Positions 11,410-21,227 of a DNA stretch of 24,537 bases are shown here, in pieces (position 1 is the first letter of the stretch; each line of letters starts with the position of its first letter). The DNA comes from Haplomitrium mnioides (Eukaryota; Marchantiophyta; Haplomitriopsida; Calobryales). The stretch lies in assembly GCA_049999725.1 (NCBI GenBank), contig JBNGIS010010413.1:1-24537 (forward strand), read 5' to 3'. A program made the position numbers and the translations under genes. The notes below the pieces were generated by a model. That model was not told the DNA's origin. It saw nothing but the letters and a program-made list of their open reading frames with translations, and searched no databases.

Positions 11410-11869
11410 TGGTGTCGGACAGCGGTGCAGCGGACGACGTGGCGCGAGGAGAAGAAAGAGGAATCTACGGGGGAATCTAGGGAAATTCCATAGACTGGGT
11501 CCCGTAGGGCACTTCGAAACTCAGCTCCGAAGCGCCTCTTTGGACTCGGTTCTGCAAGAATCTGCGAAATCTCTTCCCGCAAGATTCCTCGGAGCTCCCC
11601 GTTCAAGTTACCATTGACCTTGGCTTTTTCTCGACCAACTGTAGGACACGCGGTGCCTTCTCCTATTCTATGGTAGCGGGATTACCGAACAGTGAAGCCA
11701 CGCGTCGTTGTCCCCTATTCCAAGCTAACGGCCATAATGACTATTCATCGGATCGGGCGTCGGGGGCAGCGCGAGGGGAGTATACCTTGGTGGTCATCGA
11801 ATTCTTCTAGGTTGATGCAGAGGCAATCTCAAGGCGCGAGGCGACTGCATGCGAAGGGAAATCGCAACG

Positions 11870-12378
11870 AGGGGGGATGGGTTGAGAATTCACTAACAAG
11901 ACTATGTGAAGCAGAGGTACTTGCTCAAGGGAAACCATGGGATTTAGAGGAGGACTGGGGGGAAATCCAGGTGACCTCATCCTTGCAGGTGGACCAAGGC
12001 GGAGGGTTACTGATACGGGGTCTCGATTGTATTCTAGTCGGCTATGACTTCAAGAGAGGCCACCATGAAAGGACTTGGGGTCATCTCTGCATTCTTTGTG
12101 TAAAAGCATCACGACCTAATGACAAGGAAATCGCAACGAAGGGCGGCTGGAGTGGGAATTCAGTGAGGAACTACATGAAGCAGGGGTACTAGCTCAAGGG
12201 GAACCGAGGGATTTAGACGAGGACTGGGGGGAGACCCAGGTGACCTCATCCTTACAGGCAGACCAAGGCGGAAGGTTATTGATATGATAGTTCGAAGGGA
12301 TTCCGACTAGTTATGACTTCGGGAGAGGCCGCCAAGTGAGGAGCTTGGGGTTGTCTCTGCCATTCCTTGTGTGTGAAC
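11870..12378 (+). repeat. Two-unit tandem duplication in L4, period about 259 bp
   Basis: Both units begin at aatcgcaac (11870 and 12129) and run through a gaggactggggg segment, caggtgacctcatcctt and a shared end near tctctgc. Compared with L5 and L6 both units lack the same roughly 50-bp block containing gaggattgca and gagctctggatgctc. Confidence 0.8.
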
Positions 12379-12733
12379 ATGAACCCAGAGTGTTCAAATG
12401 ACACTCTAGGGTGTTTTCTTCAAGTGGAGCTGAGAGGGGGGGCTGTGCTAGTGCCTGCGCACTGCGCGGGATGACCCGTTGAGGCTTGAGCATGGAGTGG
12501 GCTACTTGCCGCTGGTAAAGCTGTCTTCCAAAGGTGGAAGTCAAAGAAACTCTCTTTCTAGCCTTAGGAAGTAAAAGCAGAGCTTCTCGCAAGGGAAGTT
12601 AAAAAACTATATAGAGAGAAGGGTGTGTGGGTTGCTAGGCTGCAGTTGTAAGGCAGCGAGACTCATAAGGGAAGTATCATTTAGTAGAAATCTAGAGGGC
12701 CTTCAAGGACTCTGTTTTCTTTTGCATATAGTG

Positions 12734-12740
12734 TATAAAT
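12734..12740 (+). promoter_or_regulatory. TATA box of L4
   Basis: TATAAAT, preceded by atagtg, at the same place relative to the LTR end as in L5 and L6, and about 355 bp before the AATAAA signal. It probably marks the U3/R boundary and the start of element transcription about 30 bp downstream. Confidence 0.65.
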
Positions 12741-13089
12741 GTGTTGTTCATATCTGTATAGTTAGATTTCCTTTCTGCATTGTGTTGTAGAGTTGTATTA
12801 GATTAGGAGACACATATCAATTGAGCAGACCCTGGGGACAGCCTTGAAAGGGGAGTCCAATCCCTTGACACAAGTCTGGTAGCCTGGGGGTAAATGCTCT
12901 CTAGTCTGATTCTGTTGCATAGATTCAGACTTAGTACATGCTAGGATAGTTAGGAATATTTGGACCAGTGCGGTGACCACCTTGAGAGGGGGAGTCCAAA
13001 CCTTTTGTAGTGTTCAGTTATGCAGGTCACCAACACCATTCTGCCCAAGCACAAATAAGGTGACAGGGCCTAAGTCATTGGGTCCTATA

Positions 13090-13095
13090 AATAAA
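13090..13095 (+). terminator. Poly(A) signal of L4
   Basis: AATAAA in tcctataaataaagcgg, conserved in L5 and L6, placed downstream of the TATA box as expected for the end of R. Confidence 0.6.
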
Positions 13096-13938
13096 GCGGA
13101 AGAATCACACAAATCACAGCTGGGTGTAATGGATGTGGACTTGAGAATAGTGGAATGTCTGACTTGAGTGTGAGAAGAAGAAGAGTGAGAAAAGCATACC
13201 ATGCCTGTAAAGAGAGGAAGAGTCCTTAAGGTCTCAAAGTGGTAACTGGCAAGGGGCCATCTCAGAAAAGAACTTGAAAGCCCGAAACCCGTCCTCTCTT
13301 GCACTCAAAACAGGGCCTGAAAAGGTTAAGGCCTGAAATAGGGGAGGGGAGTGACACGACTCCAAGGACCTCAAATCAACTCATGGGACACGCGGCATAA
13401 AGAGAAGAGTTCATCGGACCTCGGGCAACGTGGGGGTCAACTGCGGAAGGAGCGGTCAGCGCGACGGTCAGCTTACCTCCTTGCGGGGTGGCGTCGGACG
13501 GCGGTGCAGCGGAGGACATGGCACGCGGAGAGTGAAGAGGGATTTGCAGGGGAATCTGTGGAGATTTCGTGGACTGGGTTCCGCGGGGCACTTCGAAAGT
13601 CGGTTCCGAAGAACCTCTTCGGACTTGGTTCCATGGGAATCTGCGGAATCTCTTCCTGCAAGATTCCTCGGATTTCCCGTGAGATTACCGTTGTACTTGT
13701 CTTTCTCGATCAACTGAAGGGACACGCGGCTCGATTTCCTTTTCTATGGTAACAGGATTAACTAACGAGGGAGCCACACATTGCATTCTCCCACTTCGAG
13801 CTGAACGGCCATAACAACTATTCATCGGGTCGAGCTCGGGGGATCAGCGCTTGCGGTGGTATACATCGTTGGCCTTCGATTATGTTCAGGTTGATGCACA
13901 TGCAATCTCAGGGCGCGAGGCGACTGCACGCGAAGGGG

Positions 13939-14540
13939 AATCGCAACAAGAGGGGGATGGAGTGGGAGTTCAGTGAGAAGACCACGTGAAGCGGGTGGAC
14001 TAGCTCCAAGGGGCCAGGGGGATTCAGAGGAGGACTGGAGGGGCACCGAGGATTGCATAGTGAGGAGCTCTGGATGCTCAGGAGATCCAGGTGACCTCAT
14101 CCTTGCCAGTGGACTAGAGTGGAGGTGTATTGATACGGGAGTCTCGAAAGGATTCTGGCCGGCTAACACATCGGGAGAGGCCACCATAAGAGGACTTGGG
14201 GTCGTCTCTGCATTCTCTGTGTAGGAGTATCATGATCTAAGGATAGGGAAATCGCAACAAGGGGCGGCTGGAGTGGGAATTCAGTGAGGAACTATGTGAA
14301 GCAGGGGTACTAGCTCCAAGGGGCCAAGGGGATTCAGAGGAGGACTGGAGGGGCGCCGAGGATTGCAGAGTGAGGAGCTCTGGATGCTCGATCAATCCAG
14401 GTGACCTTATTCTTGCTGGTGAACTAGAGCGGAGGGGGACTGATATGATAGTTCGAAGGGACTCCGGCTGGCTATGACTTTGGGAGAGGCTACCAAGTGA
14501 GGAGCTTGGGGTTGTCTTTGCCATTCCTTGTGTGTGAGTA
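13939..14540 (+). repeat. Two-unit tandem duplication in L5, period about 311 bp
   Basis: Units start at aatcgcaac (13939 and 14250) and end at gagtatca (14226 and 14535). Both contain the gagctctggatgctc block that both L4 units lack. A short palindrome, agagtgttcggagtacactct-like, follows at about 14550-14570. Confidence 0.8.
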
Positions 14541-14897
14541 TCAACCTAGAGTGTTCGGAGTACACTCTGGTGTGATTCTTCAAGTGGAGCTGAGAGGGGG
14601 GCTGCGTTAGTGCCTGCGCACTACGCGAGATAACCCGTTGAGGCTCGAGGGTGGAGTGAGCTACCTGCAGTTGGGAAAGTTGTCTTCCAAAGGTGGAAGT
14701 CAAAGAAACTCTCTTCCTAGCCTGAGGAAGTAAAAGCAAGGCTTCTCGTGAGGGAAGTTAAAAAACTATCTGAAGAGGAGGGTGTGTAGATGGTTGCTGG
14801 GCTGCGGGTTGTAAGGCAACAAGGATTCAGAAGGGATGGAATCATTGGTGGAATTCCAAAGGGCCTTCAAGGACTCTATTTTCTCTTGCACATAGTG

Positions 14898-14904
14898 TAT
14901 AAAT
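14898..14904 (+). promoter_or_regulatory. TATA box of L5
   Basis: TATAAAT after catagtg, conserved with L4 and L6. It is the likely core promoter for the copy C RNA, about 855 bp before the gag ATG at 15753. Confidence 0.65.
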
Positions 14905-15253
14905 CGTTTGTCTATATCTGTGTAGTTAGATTTCCTTTCTGCATTGTGTTGTAGAGTTTTATTAGCTTGGAAGACATCAGGATAGTTGAGCAGACCCTGG
15001 GAACAACCTTGGAGGGGGAGTTCAATTCTCGACACAGTTCTGGTATCCTAGGGGTAAATGCTCTCTGTTCTGATTCTGTTGCCTATAGTAGGAATTAGTG
15101 CATTCTAGGATAGTTAGGAATATCTGGACCAGTTCTGTGACCATCTTGAGAGGGGGAGTCCAGACCTCTAGTATTGTTCAGTTGTGCAGGTCACCAGCAC
15201 CATTCTGCCCAAGCACAAATAAGGTGGCAGGGCCTAAGTCATTGGGTCCTATG

Positions 15254-15259
15254 AATAAA
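15254..15259 (+). terminator. Poly(A) signal of L5
   Basis: AATAAA in atgaataaagcgg, about 355 bp downstream of the TATA box, matching the other two complete R/U5 regions. Confidence 0.6.
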
Positions 15260-15513
15260 GCGGAAGAATCACATACAGATCAGCTGGGGGTATGAATGTG
15301 GACTTGGGGGTTGCATGAATGTCTGACTTGAGTGACCTAGAAGAGAGTGAGTGGTGTGTTAAAGGCTGGGAAGGAAAGGGAGAATCCTTAGAGCCTCAAA
15401 GTGGTAACTGGCAAGGGGCCATCTCAGAAAAGAACCTGAAAGCCCGTAATATGTCGTCCTTTGCGCTCAAAGCAAAACCTGAAAAGGTTAAGGCCCGGGA
15501 CATGGGAGCGACA

Positions 15514-15752
15514 TGAAATTTTTGGCACTAAAAAGAGGGTCAAAGGTTTGAAAGCCTAAGGTTTGAAGGCCAAAGGTTTGAAGAAACCTGAGACCAACCC
15601 AAACCAGAAAGACCACTTTGTAAACCAGAGACTCAAGTGAGCTTGTGAGAAAATTACTTCCAAGAAACAGAGCAACTGGGGGTTGAGTCTGTTGAGGAAG
15701 AGTGGCGGAAGGAAGAAACCACTGGGTGGAAGTGGCAGTGGCCAGTGGAGGG
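15514..15752 (+). other. Copy C leader between 5' LTR and gag
   Basis: Untranslated leader. A TGG at 15523-15525 ten bases after the LTR end could begin a primer-binding site (TGGCAC...), but I could not match it to a plant tRNA, and the common initiator-Met site is absent. Three near-copies of AAGGTTTGAA with about 17-bp spacing lie at 15542-15583. A TGA lies in the gag frame upstream of the ATG, so the protein does not extend into the leader. Confidence 0.6.
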
Positions 15753-18474
15753 ATGGCCAACCCAGTACCACCTTCTGGGCTTCGGGGAAGATTCAAATAC
15801 AGGTCCTTCAAGGGACGCCCGAAGGATGACCCAACTGCATGGTTGGACGACCTTGAAAACACTGCAACGGCAAATGGGGAAGCCCATGTGAAGATTGGAA
15901 TCATGCCTGTAGTCTTGAAGGGAGAAGCCCAACTCTGGTACAAAGATTTGCCAGATAATGTCAAGAGGGACTGGCAGGCATTCAAAGCAGCCTTCTTAGT
16001 AGAATTCTGAAGGATCGAAGAAGAGACTGAGGCACTGATCAAGATGGGTCAGCTCAAGATGAAGAAAAAGAAGTCTGTGAGGAAATTCCTCCAACGGTTC
16101 AAGAAGGCGGTGAGGAAGTTGAACTCGCCAGCCACTGACGGGATGCTCACAGCGTGGTTCCTAGCGGCTCTACCCAGAGGAATTGATACCTGGGTAAGAC
16201 AAGCGGATTGACAGACTTTGGAGGACGCGGTCAATGCAGCTCGATCCCATGTGAAGGTTGCTCTCACTAGTTCTCGAAGAAATGCACGGGCCAGATATGA
16301 CTCTGATGATTCTTCGGACGCCTCGGACAGTGACAAGGAAATAGATCAGGGTTCCGAGTCCTCCTCGGAAAGCGAGAATGAGTCGAGCAGCAGCAGCTCA
16401 AACGAGGACCGGTCATCTAGGAGGAAGAAGAAGAAGAAAGACCGAAAGAAGAAAAAGCAAGTCAAGGAGGTCCATCATCGCAAGGGGAGCAGCAAGAGGA
16501 GGTATAAGAAAGCTGAACTCGAATCCGAGGCTAGCAGGAAGCTAGGGGGAGGGATCGAATTGATGAGCTGAGCGCCAAGTTGGAGGCGATGAACATCCTC
16601 TTGGCAGGGATCAAACCGGAGGGACAACCCCTGCCAACCCATAGAGTTGGAGTCTGGTGTGTCCGATGCAAGCAACACAGACACTCCCCTCAGGAATGTC
16701 CGAATGACACCAATGTTGTGTAGTATGTAAGGGAGGAAGCACTAGAGTACGTGAGAGAAGAGGTGGAGTATGTCTTGAAGGAGGTCCCAGACACAGTGTA
16801 TCAAATCAGCGGGGGACCTCGAACAATTCTGAGTAGGCCTGAAGGAGGGAATGCTGGGCCTATGAATCAGTGGGCTACTACTCGGCCATCCAGGACCACA
16901 ATCATGGTGTGTTGGAATTGTGGCCAGCCTGGTCACATTTCATTAAGCTGTCCGGAGCCGCGGAAAAGCAATTATGGGCAACCGCCTCCCCTTTGCTTCT
17001 AATGCAAAATAGAGGGGCATGTAGCCATGAATTGCCCGCACGAAAGGCTAGATGCTGCTCCTGGACCAAGTGCGAATCCTCCTCCTCCCACAAATGTCAA
17101 TCTGATCACTCTAGAGATGGAGGAGGAAGCCGAGTTGCCAAGCTCGAAGACTCCAACTTCCGAAGATTGTTTCAGGGTGGTCACCAAGGTAGGGGCCAAG
17201 GCCACAAAGAGGAGCCAGAGGAAGTCTGAGCGCAAAGCTAAGAAGGAAGTAGCTCGAGCGGCCTCGCCTTGAATTGATTCGGATTATCAAAAGGATAATC
17301 CAAAATGGTTCTACCCCGAGCAGCAGGACCAGGTGCAAAAGCAATTGGCGACTTTGGAGGCTCTGGAAGAGGAGCGGGCTGCCGAAGAGACCCTCATGGA
17401 GGTCCGGAAGTAGCAGGGGGGAGTCCAAGAGAAGGTTGCAGCTGCGGAAGAGGGGGCAAAGCCCAACCCTTATAGCATTCAAGCGGGCGTACAAAATTCC
17501 CATGTCACTGCCATAGTGGGAGAACTAATCAAGGATAGCCCTCTGTATCGGAGACAACTCCATGAATTGTTGATGGGTGCGAAGAGGAGAAGGAGGCTGC
17601 CCAAGGTGGGAGCTCCAGCAGATCTGCAACTAATCTATGAAGACAAGGGGGCCCCGGAGATCGACATCCAGATTGCGGGGTGCACACTGTCTTTAGTGCT
17701 CGTAGATGGAGGGGTAGGAGTCAACATTATGGTGGAGGAAACAGCTCATAAGCTGGGATTCACGGAATTCCAGCCTACAGCCAGGATCATGAGGCTGGCG
17801 GATGGGTCACGAGTAAAGCCACTAGGCTCTCTTCTTGAAAATCCAACATTCATAGGAGGAGAAGAGTTCAAATTGAATTATCTGATAATGCGATCTGCCA
17901 GAGCTTCTCCTTACCTAGTGTTGATAGGAAGGCCATGGCTGTATGGGGCTAGAGTAATGCACAACTAGAGAAACTCCACATTGGTGTTCGGCCCCGACAA
18001 AACGACGGTGCACTATGGTCCAGTCCCTCATTTGGGGGAAATGCAGCCTGAGGCAGAGTACGACAGTGAGTGGTCCGAGGAAGAGGACGATTCGAAGTAC
18101 CACTACTGGGTGCAATTGGTGAGTGAAGCAACAGAGGAGGATTTGTTGGAGGAGAGTGTGGTGTCTGTCAACCAAAGTGAACTATCTATCTACGACGGAC
18201 CAGAGCACCAACAGAGATCAACGGCAAATGGGGCCAAGGGTGAGAACACCAGGATCCAAAGAGGGGGCAGGTCCGAAGTGTCTTATCGGATGAAGAAAGC
18301 GGACACAAGGAGGTCCGAAGAAGCTCATCGGGAGGCAGGCAGAGTTCGATTGGCTACTCTTATGCCACCAAGAGACAACAAGGAGCACTTCGACAAATTG
18401 ACGAGGTATGAGGATCACGAGAAAAATGAGGGCCCAACTGAGACCCCCTCAAGGGTGTCCAGCCAGTGCAGGTA
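15753..18474 (+). pseudogene. Copy C: retrotransposon gag-zinc knuckle-protease, broken
   Basis: The start is ATG 15753 in a strong ggATGGcc context. Order: retrotransposon gag domain (residues about 20-150; AWLDDLENTATANGE, LKGEAQLWYKDLPDNVKRDW), Ser/Asp/Glu-rich segment and Lys/Arg-rich basic tract (16300-16480), three C-X2-C-X4-H-X4-C zinc knuckles (16658-16699, 16910-16951, 16994-17035), a Lys-rich linker, a retropepsin-like domain with DGGVGVNIM (Asp 17705-17707) and LIGRPWLYGA near 17922-17950, and an acidic tail ending at 18474. Lesions: TGA 16008 (Arg site), TGA 16209, -1 frame break at about 16548-16571, TAG 16721 (Gln in B), TAA 17000 inside knuckle 3, TGA 17270, TAG 17411, TAG 17966 (Trp in B). 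The TAA, TGA 17270 and the frame break are shared with copy B. Gag would form the particle and bind RNA; protease would process it. Confidence 0.85.
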
Positions 18475-18638
18475 AGTTGTATGTGGGTGTGTGCGTGTGT
18501 GTTTTGTGGGAGGGTGTTTCGTGGGTTTGTTTTGCAGGAGTTAGAGAATTCAAGCCAGCGACCAACAACAAAGGCACCAAAAAATTGAGGGAGAGGAAGT
18601 GTGTTTGCGGGGACGCGTCACACTTGAAGGGGGAGTTA
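18475..18638 (+). other. Copy C 3' internal region with TG repeat, mini-intron-like segment and polypurine tract
   Basis: Non-coding. It holds a TG-rich run (about 18481-18503), an acceptor-like tttgttttgcag ending at 18537 that pairs with a CAG|GTAAGT donor at 18472, and a polypurine tract gaagggggagtta (18626-18638) abutting the LTR. Confidence 0.65.
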
Positions 18639-19896
18639 TGTCAGCCATTGATTTGGAGCACTCAAGCAGAATTTACAAAATTAGAAGCATCACTGGCATA
18701 GTGGCCATGTGGAAGTGTTAAGGCCTATCAAGAGCCACGTATTACCCTCAAACAACTACTAAGAACAGGGCGCATGAGTCCTAAGAGGGAAACAGGATCA
18801 TGGCGGAAGAGATGAGGAGAGAATTGGGATCGCCAGCCAGAGGAGGGGCCACATTTCAAAATTCGAAGTAGGCCAATGAGAGCCTGTGAGAGGGGAATGC
18901 GGAAATTGGAGCCTAGGGAGAAGGAAGAGAGCTGCCACCTATGGCGAAGCGATCGCAGGAGGAGGAGGAACTGATCCACAACGTGGCGAACGGTCTGAAA
19001 GGGCCTTGTAGTTCTTATATTGAGCTTTCAGAAAGGTTAACGAAGATAGCCTCGGGCGCGCGTATAGTTCTTACTTTGAAGGTACGACGAAACGACAACA
19101 TCGGCACAGTTCTTATTCGGCGAGCGGGGTAAGTCCACAGCGGCTCTTCGGACGACGTGGCGAGCGCAAGGAGTCTGCGAAGGGTTTCGAAAATGTGGCG
19201 CATTGAGAGGCTTGGTAGGGTTTACGATGGTCAACTTTGGAAGAAGGGTCTGCGGGACGGTCCGCCTACCCCTTTGCAGGCCGGCGTTGGACAGTGCCCT
19301 TCGGAGGACATGGCGACTCCAGGGACCCCAAAGCAACTCACGGGGCACGAGGCACAAGGAGAAGAGTTCATCGGACCTCGGGCAACATGCAGGTCAACTG
19401 CAAAAGGAGCGGTCAGCGCGACGGTTAGCCTACCCCCTTGCGGAGCGGCGTCGAACGGCGGTGCAGTAGAGGACGTGGCGCGCAGAGAGTGAAGAGGGAT
19501 CTGCGAGGGAATCTGTGGAGATTCCATGGACTGGGTTCCGCGGAGCACTTCGGAAGTCGGTTCCGAAGAACCTCTTTGGACTTGGTTCTGCGAGAATCTG
19601 CGGAATCTCTTCCCGCAAGATTCCTCAGATTTCCCGTGAGATTACCGTTGCACTTGTCTTTCTCGATCAATTGAAGGGACACGTGACTCAATTTCCTTTT
19701 CCAAGATAACTGGATTAACTAACGAGGGAGCCACGTGTCGCATTCTCCCACTTCGAGCTCAACAGCCATAATGACTATTCATCGGGTTGGGCTTAGGGGA
19801 TCAGCGCTTGCGGGGGGTATACATTGTTGGCCTTCGATTATGTTCAGGTTGATGCACAGGAAATCTTAGGACGCGAGGCGGCTGCACACGAAAGGG

Positions 19897-20512
19897 AATC
19901 GCAACGAGGGGGCTAGAGTGGGAATTCAGTGAGAAGACCACGTGAAGCAGTCTAGCTCCAGGGGACCAGCTCCAAGGGGCCAGGGGGATTCAGAGAAGGA
20001 CTGGAGGGGCACCGAGAATTGCAGAGTGAGGAGCTCTGGATGCTCGGGCGATCCAAGTGACCTCATCCTTGCAGGTGGACCAGAGCGGAGGTGTACTGAT
20101 ACGGAGGTCTCAAAGAGATTCTGCCCGGCTAAGACTTCGGGAGAGGCCACCATGGGAGGACTCGGGGTCGTCTCTGCATTCTCTGTGTAGGAGCATCACG
20201 ATCTGAGGACAAAGAAATCGCAACAAAGGGCGGTTTGAGTGGGAATTCAGTGAGGAACTACGTGAAGCAGAGGTACTAGCTCCAAGGGGCCAAGGGGATT
20301 CAGAGGAGGACTAGAGAGGCGCCGAGGATTGCAGAGTGAGAAGCTCTGGATGCTCGGGCGATCCAAGTGACATCATCCTTACCGGTGAACCAAAGCGGAG
20401 GGAGACTGATACGATAGTTCGAAAGGATTCCGGCAGGCTATGACTTCGAGAGAGGCTGCCAAGTGAGGAGCTTGGGGTTGTCTCTACCATTCCTTGTGTG
20501 TGAGTATCAACC
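19897..20512 (+). repeat. Two-unit tandem duplication in L6, period about 320 bp
   Basis: Units begin at aatcgcaac (19897 and 20217). The layout is the same as in L5, including the gagctctggatgctc block in both units. Confidence 0.8.
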
Positions 20513-20864
20513 CAGAGTGTTTGGAGTACACTCTGGTGTGATTCTTCAAGTGGAGCTGAGAGGGGGGGCTGCGTTAGTGCTTGCGCACTGCGCGGGATGA
20601 CCCGTCGAGGCTCGGGGGTGGAGTGAGCTACCTGCAGTTGGGAAAGCTGTCTTCCAAAGGTGGAAGTCAAAGAAACTCTCTTCCTAGCCTGAGGAAGTAA
20701 AAGTAGGGCTTCTCGCGAGGGAAGTTAAAAAACTATCTGGAGAGGGGGGTGTGTGGGTGGTTGTTGGGCTGCGGGTTGTAAGGCAACAAGGATTCAGAAG
20801 GGATGGAATCATTGGTGGAATTCCAAAGGGCCTTCAAGGACTCTGTTTTCTCTTGCACATAGTG

Positions 20865-20871
20865 TATAAAT
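20865..20871 (+). promoter_or_regulatory. TATA box of L6
   Basis: TATAAAT preceded by catagtg. Transcription from it would run outward across the minus-strand exon at 21496-21609 in antisense. Confidence 0.6.
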
Positions 20872-21221
20872 TGTTTGTCTATATTTGTGTAGTTAGATTT
20901 CCTTTCTGCATTATGTTGTAGAGTTTAATTAGCTTGGAAGACATCAGGATAGTTGAGCAGACCCTGGGAACAACCTTGGAGGAGGAGTCCAATCCCTCGA
21001 CACAGTTATGGTATCATGGGGATAAATGCTCTCTGTTCTTATTTTGTTGCTGAGAGTAGGAATTAGTGCATTCTAGGATAGTTAGGAATATCTGGACCAG
21101 TTCTGTGACCATCTTGAGAGGGGGAGTCCAGACCTCTGGTATTGTTCAGTTGTGCAGGCCACGAGCACCATTCTGCCCAAGCACAAATAAGGTGGCAGGG
21201 CCTAAGTCATTGGGTCCTATG

Positions 21222-21227
21222 AATAAA
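21222..21227 (+). terminator. Poly(A) signal of L6
   Basis: AATAAA in tatgaataaagcgg. In a 3' LTR this is the site that would end the element RNA. Confidence 0.6.

Larger units (their letters stand above)
9559..13357 (+). mobile_element. LTR L4 (near-complete, longest LTR copy)
   Basis: The 3' LTR of copy B. Its first roughly 40 bp fall in the N gap; from 9559 it matches L6 and inverted L1. It runs through U3 modules, a two-unit tandem duplication (11870-12378), a TATA box (12734-12740) and an AATAAA signal (13090-13095), and ends in gagtgaca at 13357, the terminus equivalent to gagcgaca at 15513. Length is about 3.8 kb, very long for an LTR. It has the roughly 970-bp block (about 9875-10840) that L6 lacks and the 500-bp block that L2 and L3 lack. 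No primer-binding site follows; the next base is already inside another LTR copy. Confidence 0.85.
13358..15513 (+). mobile_element. LTR L5 (5' truncated; 5' LTR of copy C)
   Basis: Begins inside the LTR at cgactccaaggacc, equivalent to about 19314 in L6, directly after the last base of L4; the outer part of U3 is missing. It then follows L6 to the terminus gagcgaca ending at 15513. It carries one GC module (about 13470-13485), the tandem duplication (13939-14540), a TATA box and a poly(A) signal. As the 5' LTR it should drive copy C transcription. Confidence 0.85.

Noticed and set aside
13358-15513. L4 plus L5 as one very long LTR
   Set aside because: L4 has its own TATA box, poly(A) signal and terminal gaca at 13357, and L5 repeats all of these.
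15523-15535. Initiator-Met tRNA primer-binding site
   Set aside because: The sequence after L5 does not contain TGGTATCAGAGC or a close match; only a TGG start is present.
2094-18474. Alternative genetic code (TAG/TAA as Gln, as in some green algae)
   Set aside because: Stops also replace Trp, Arg and Lys, and homologous copies have normal CAG there; mutation explains them better.
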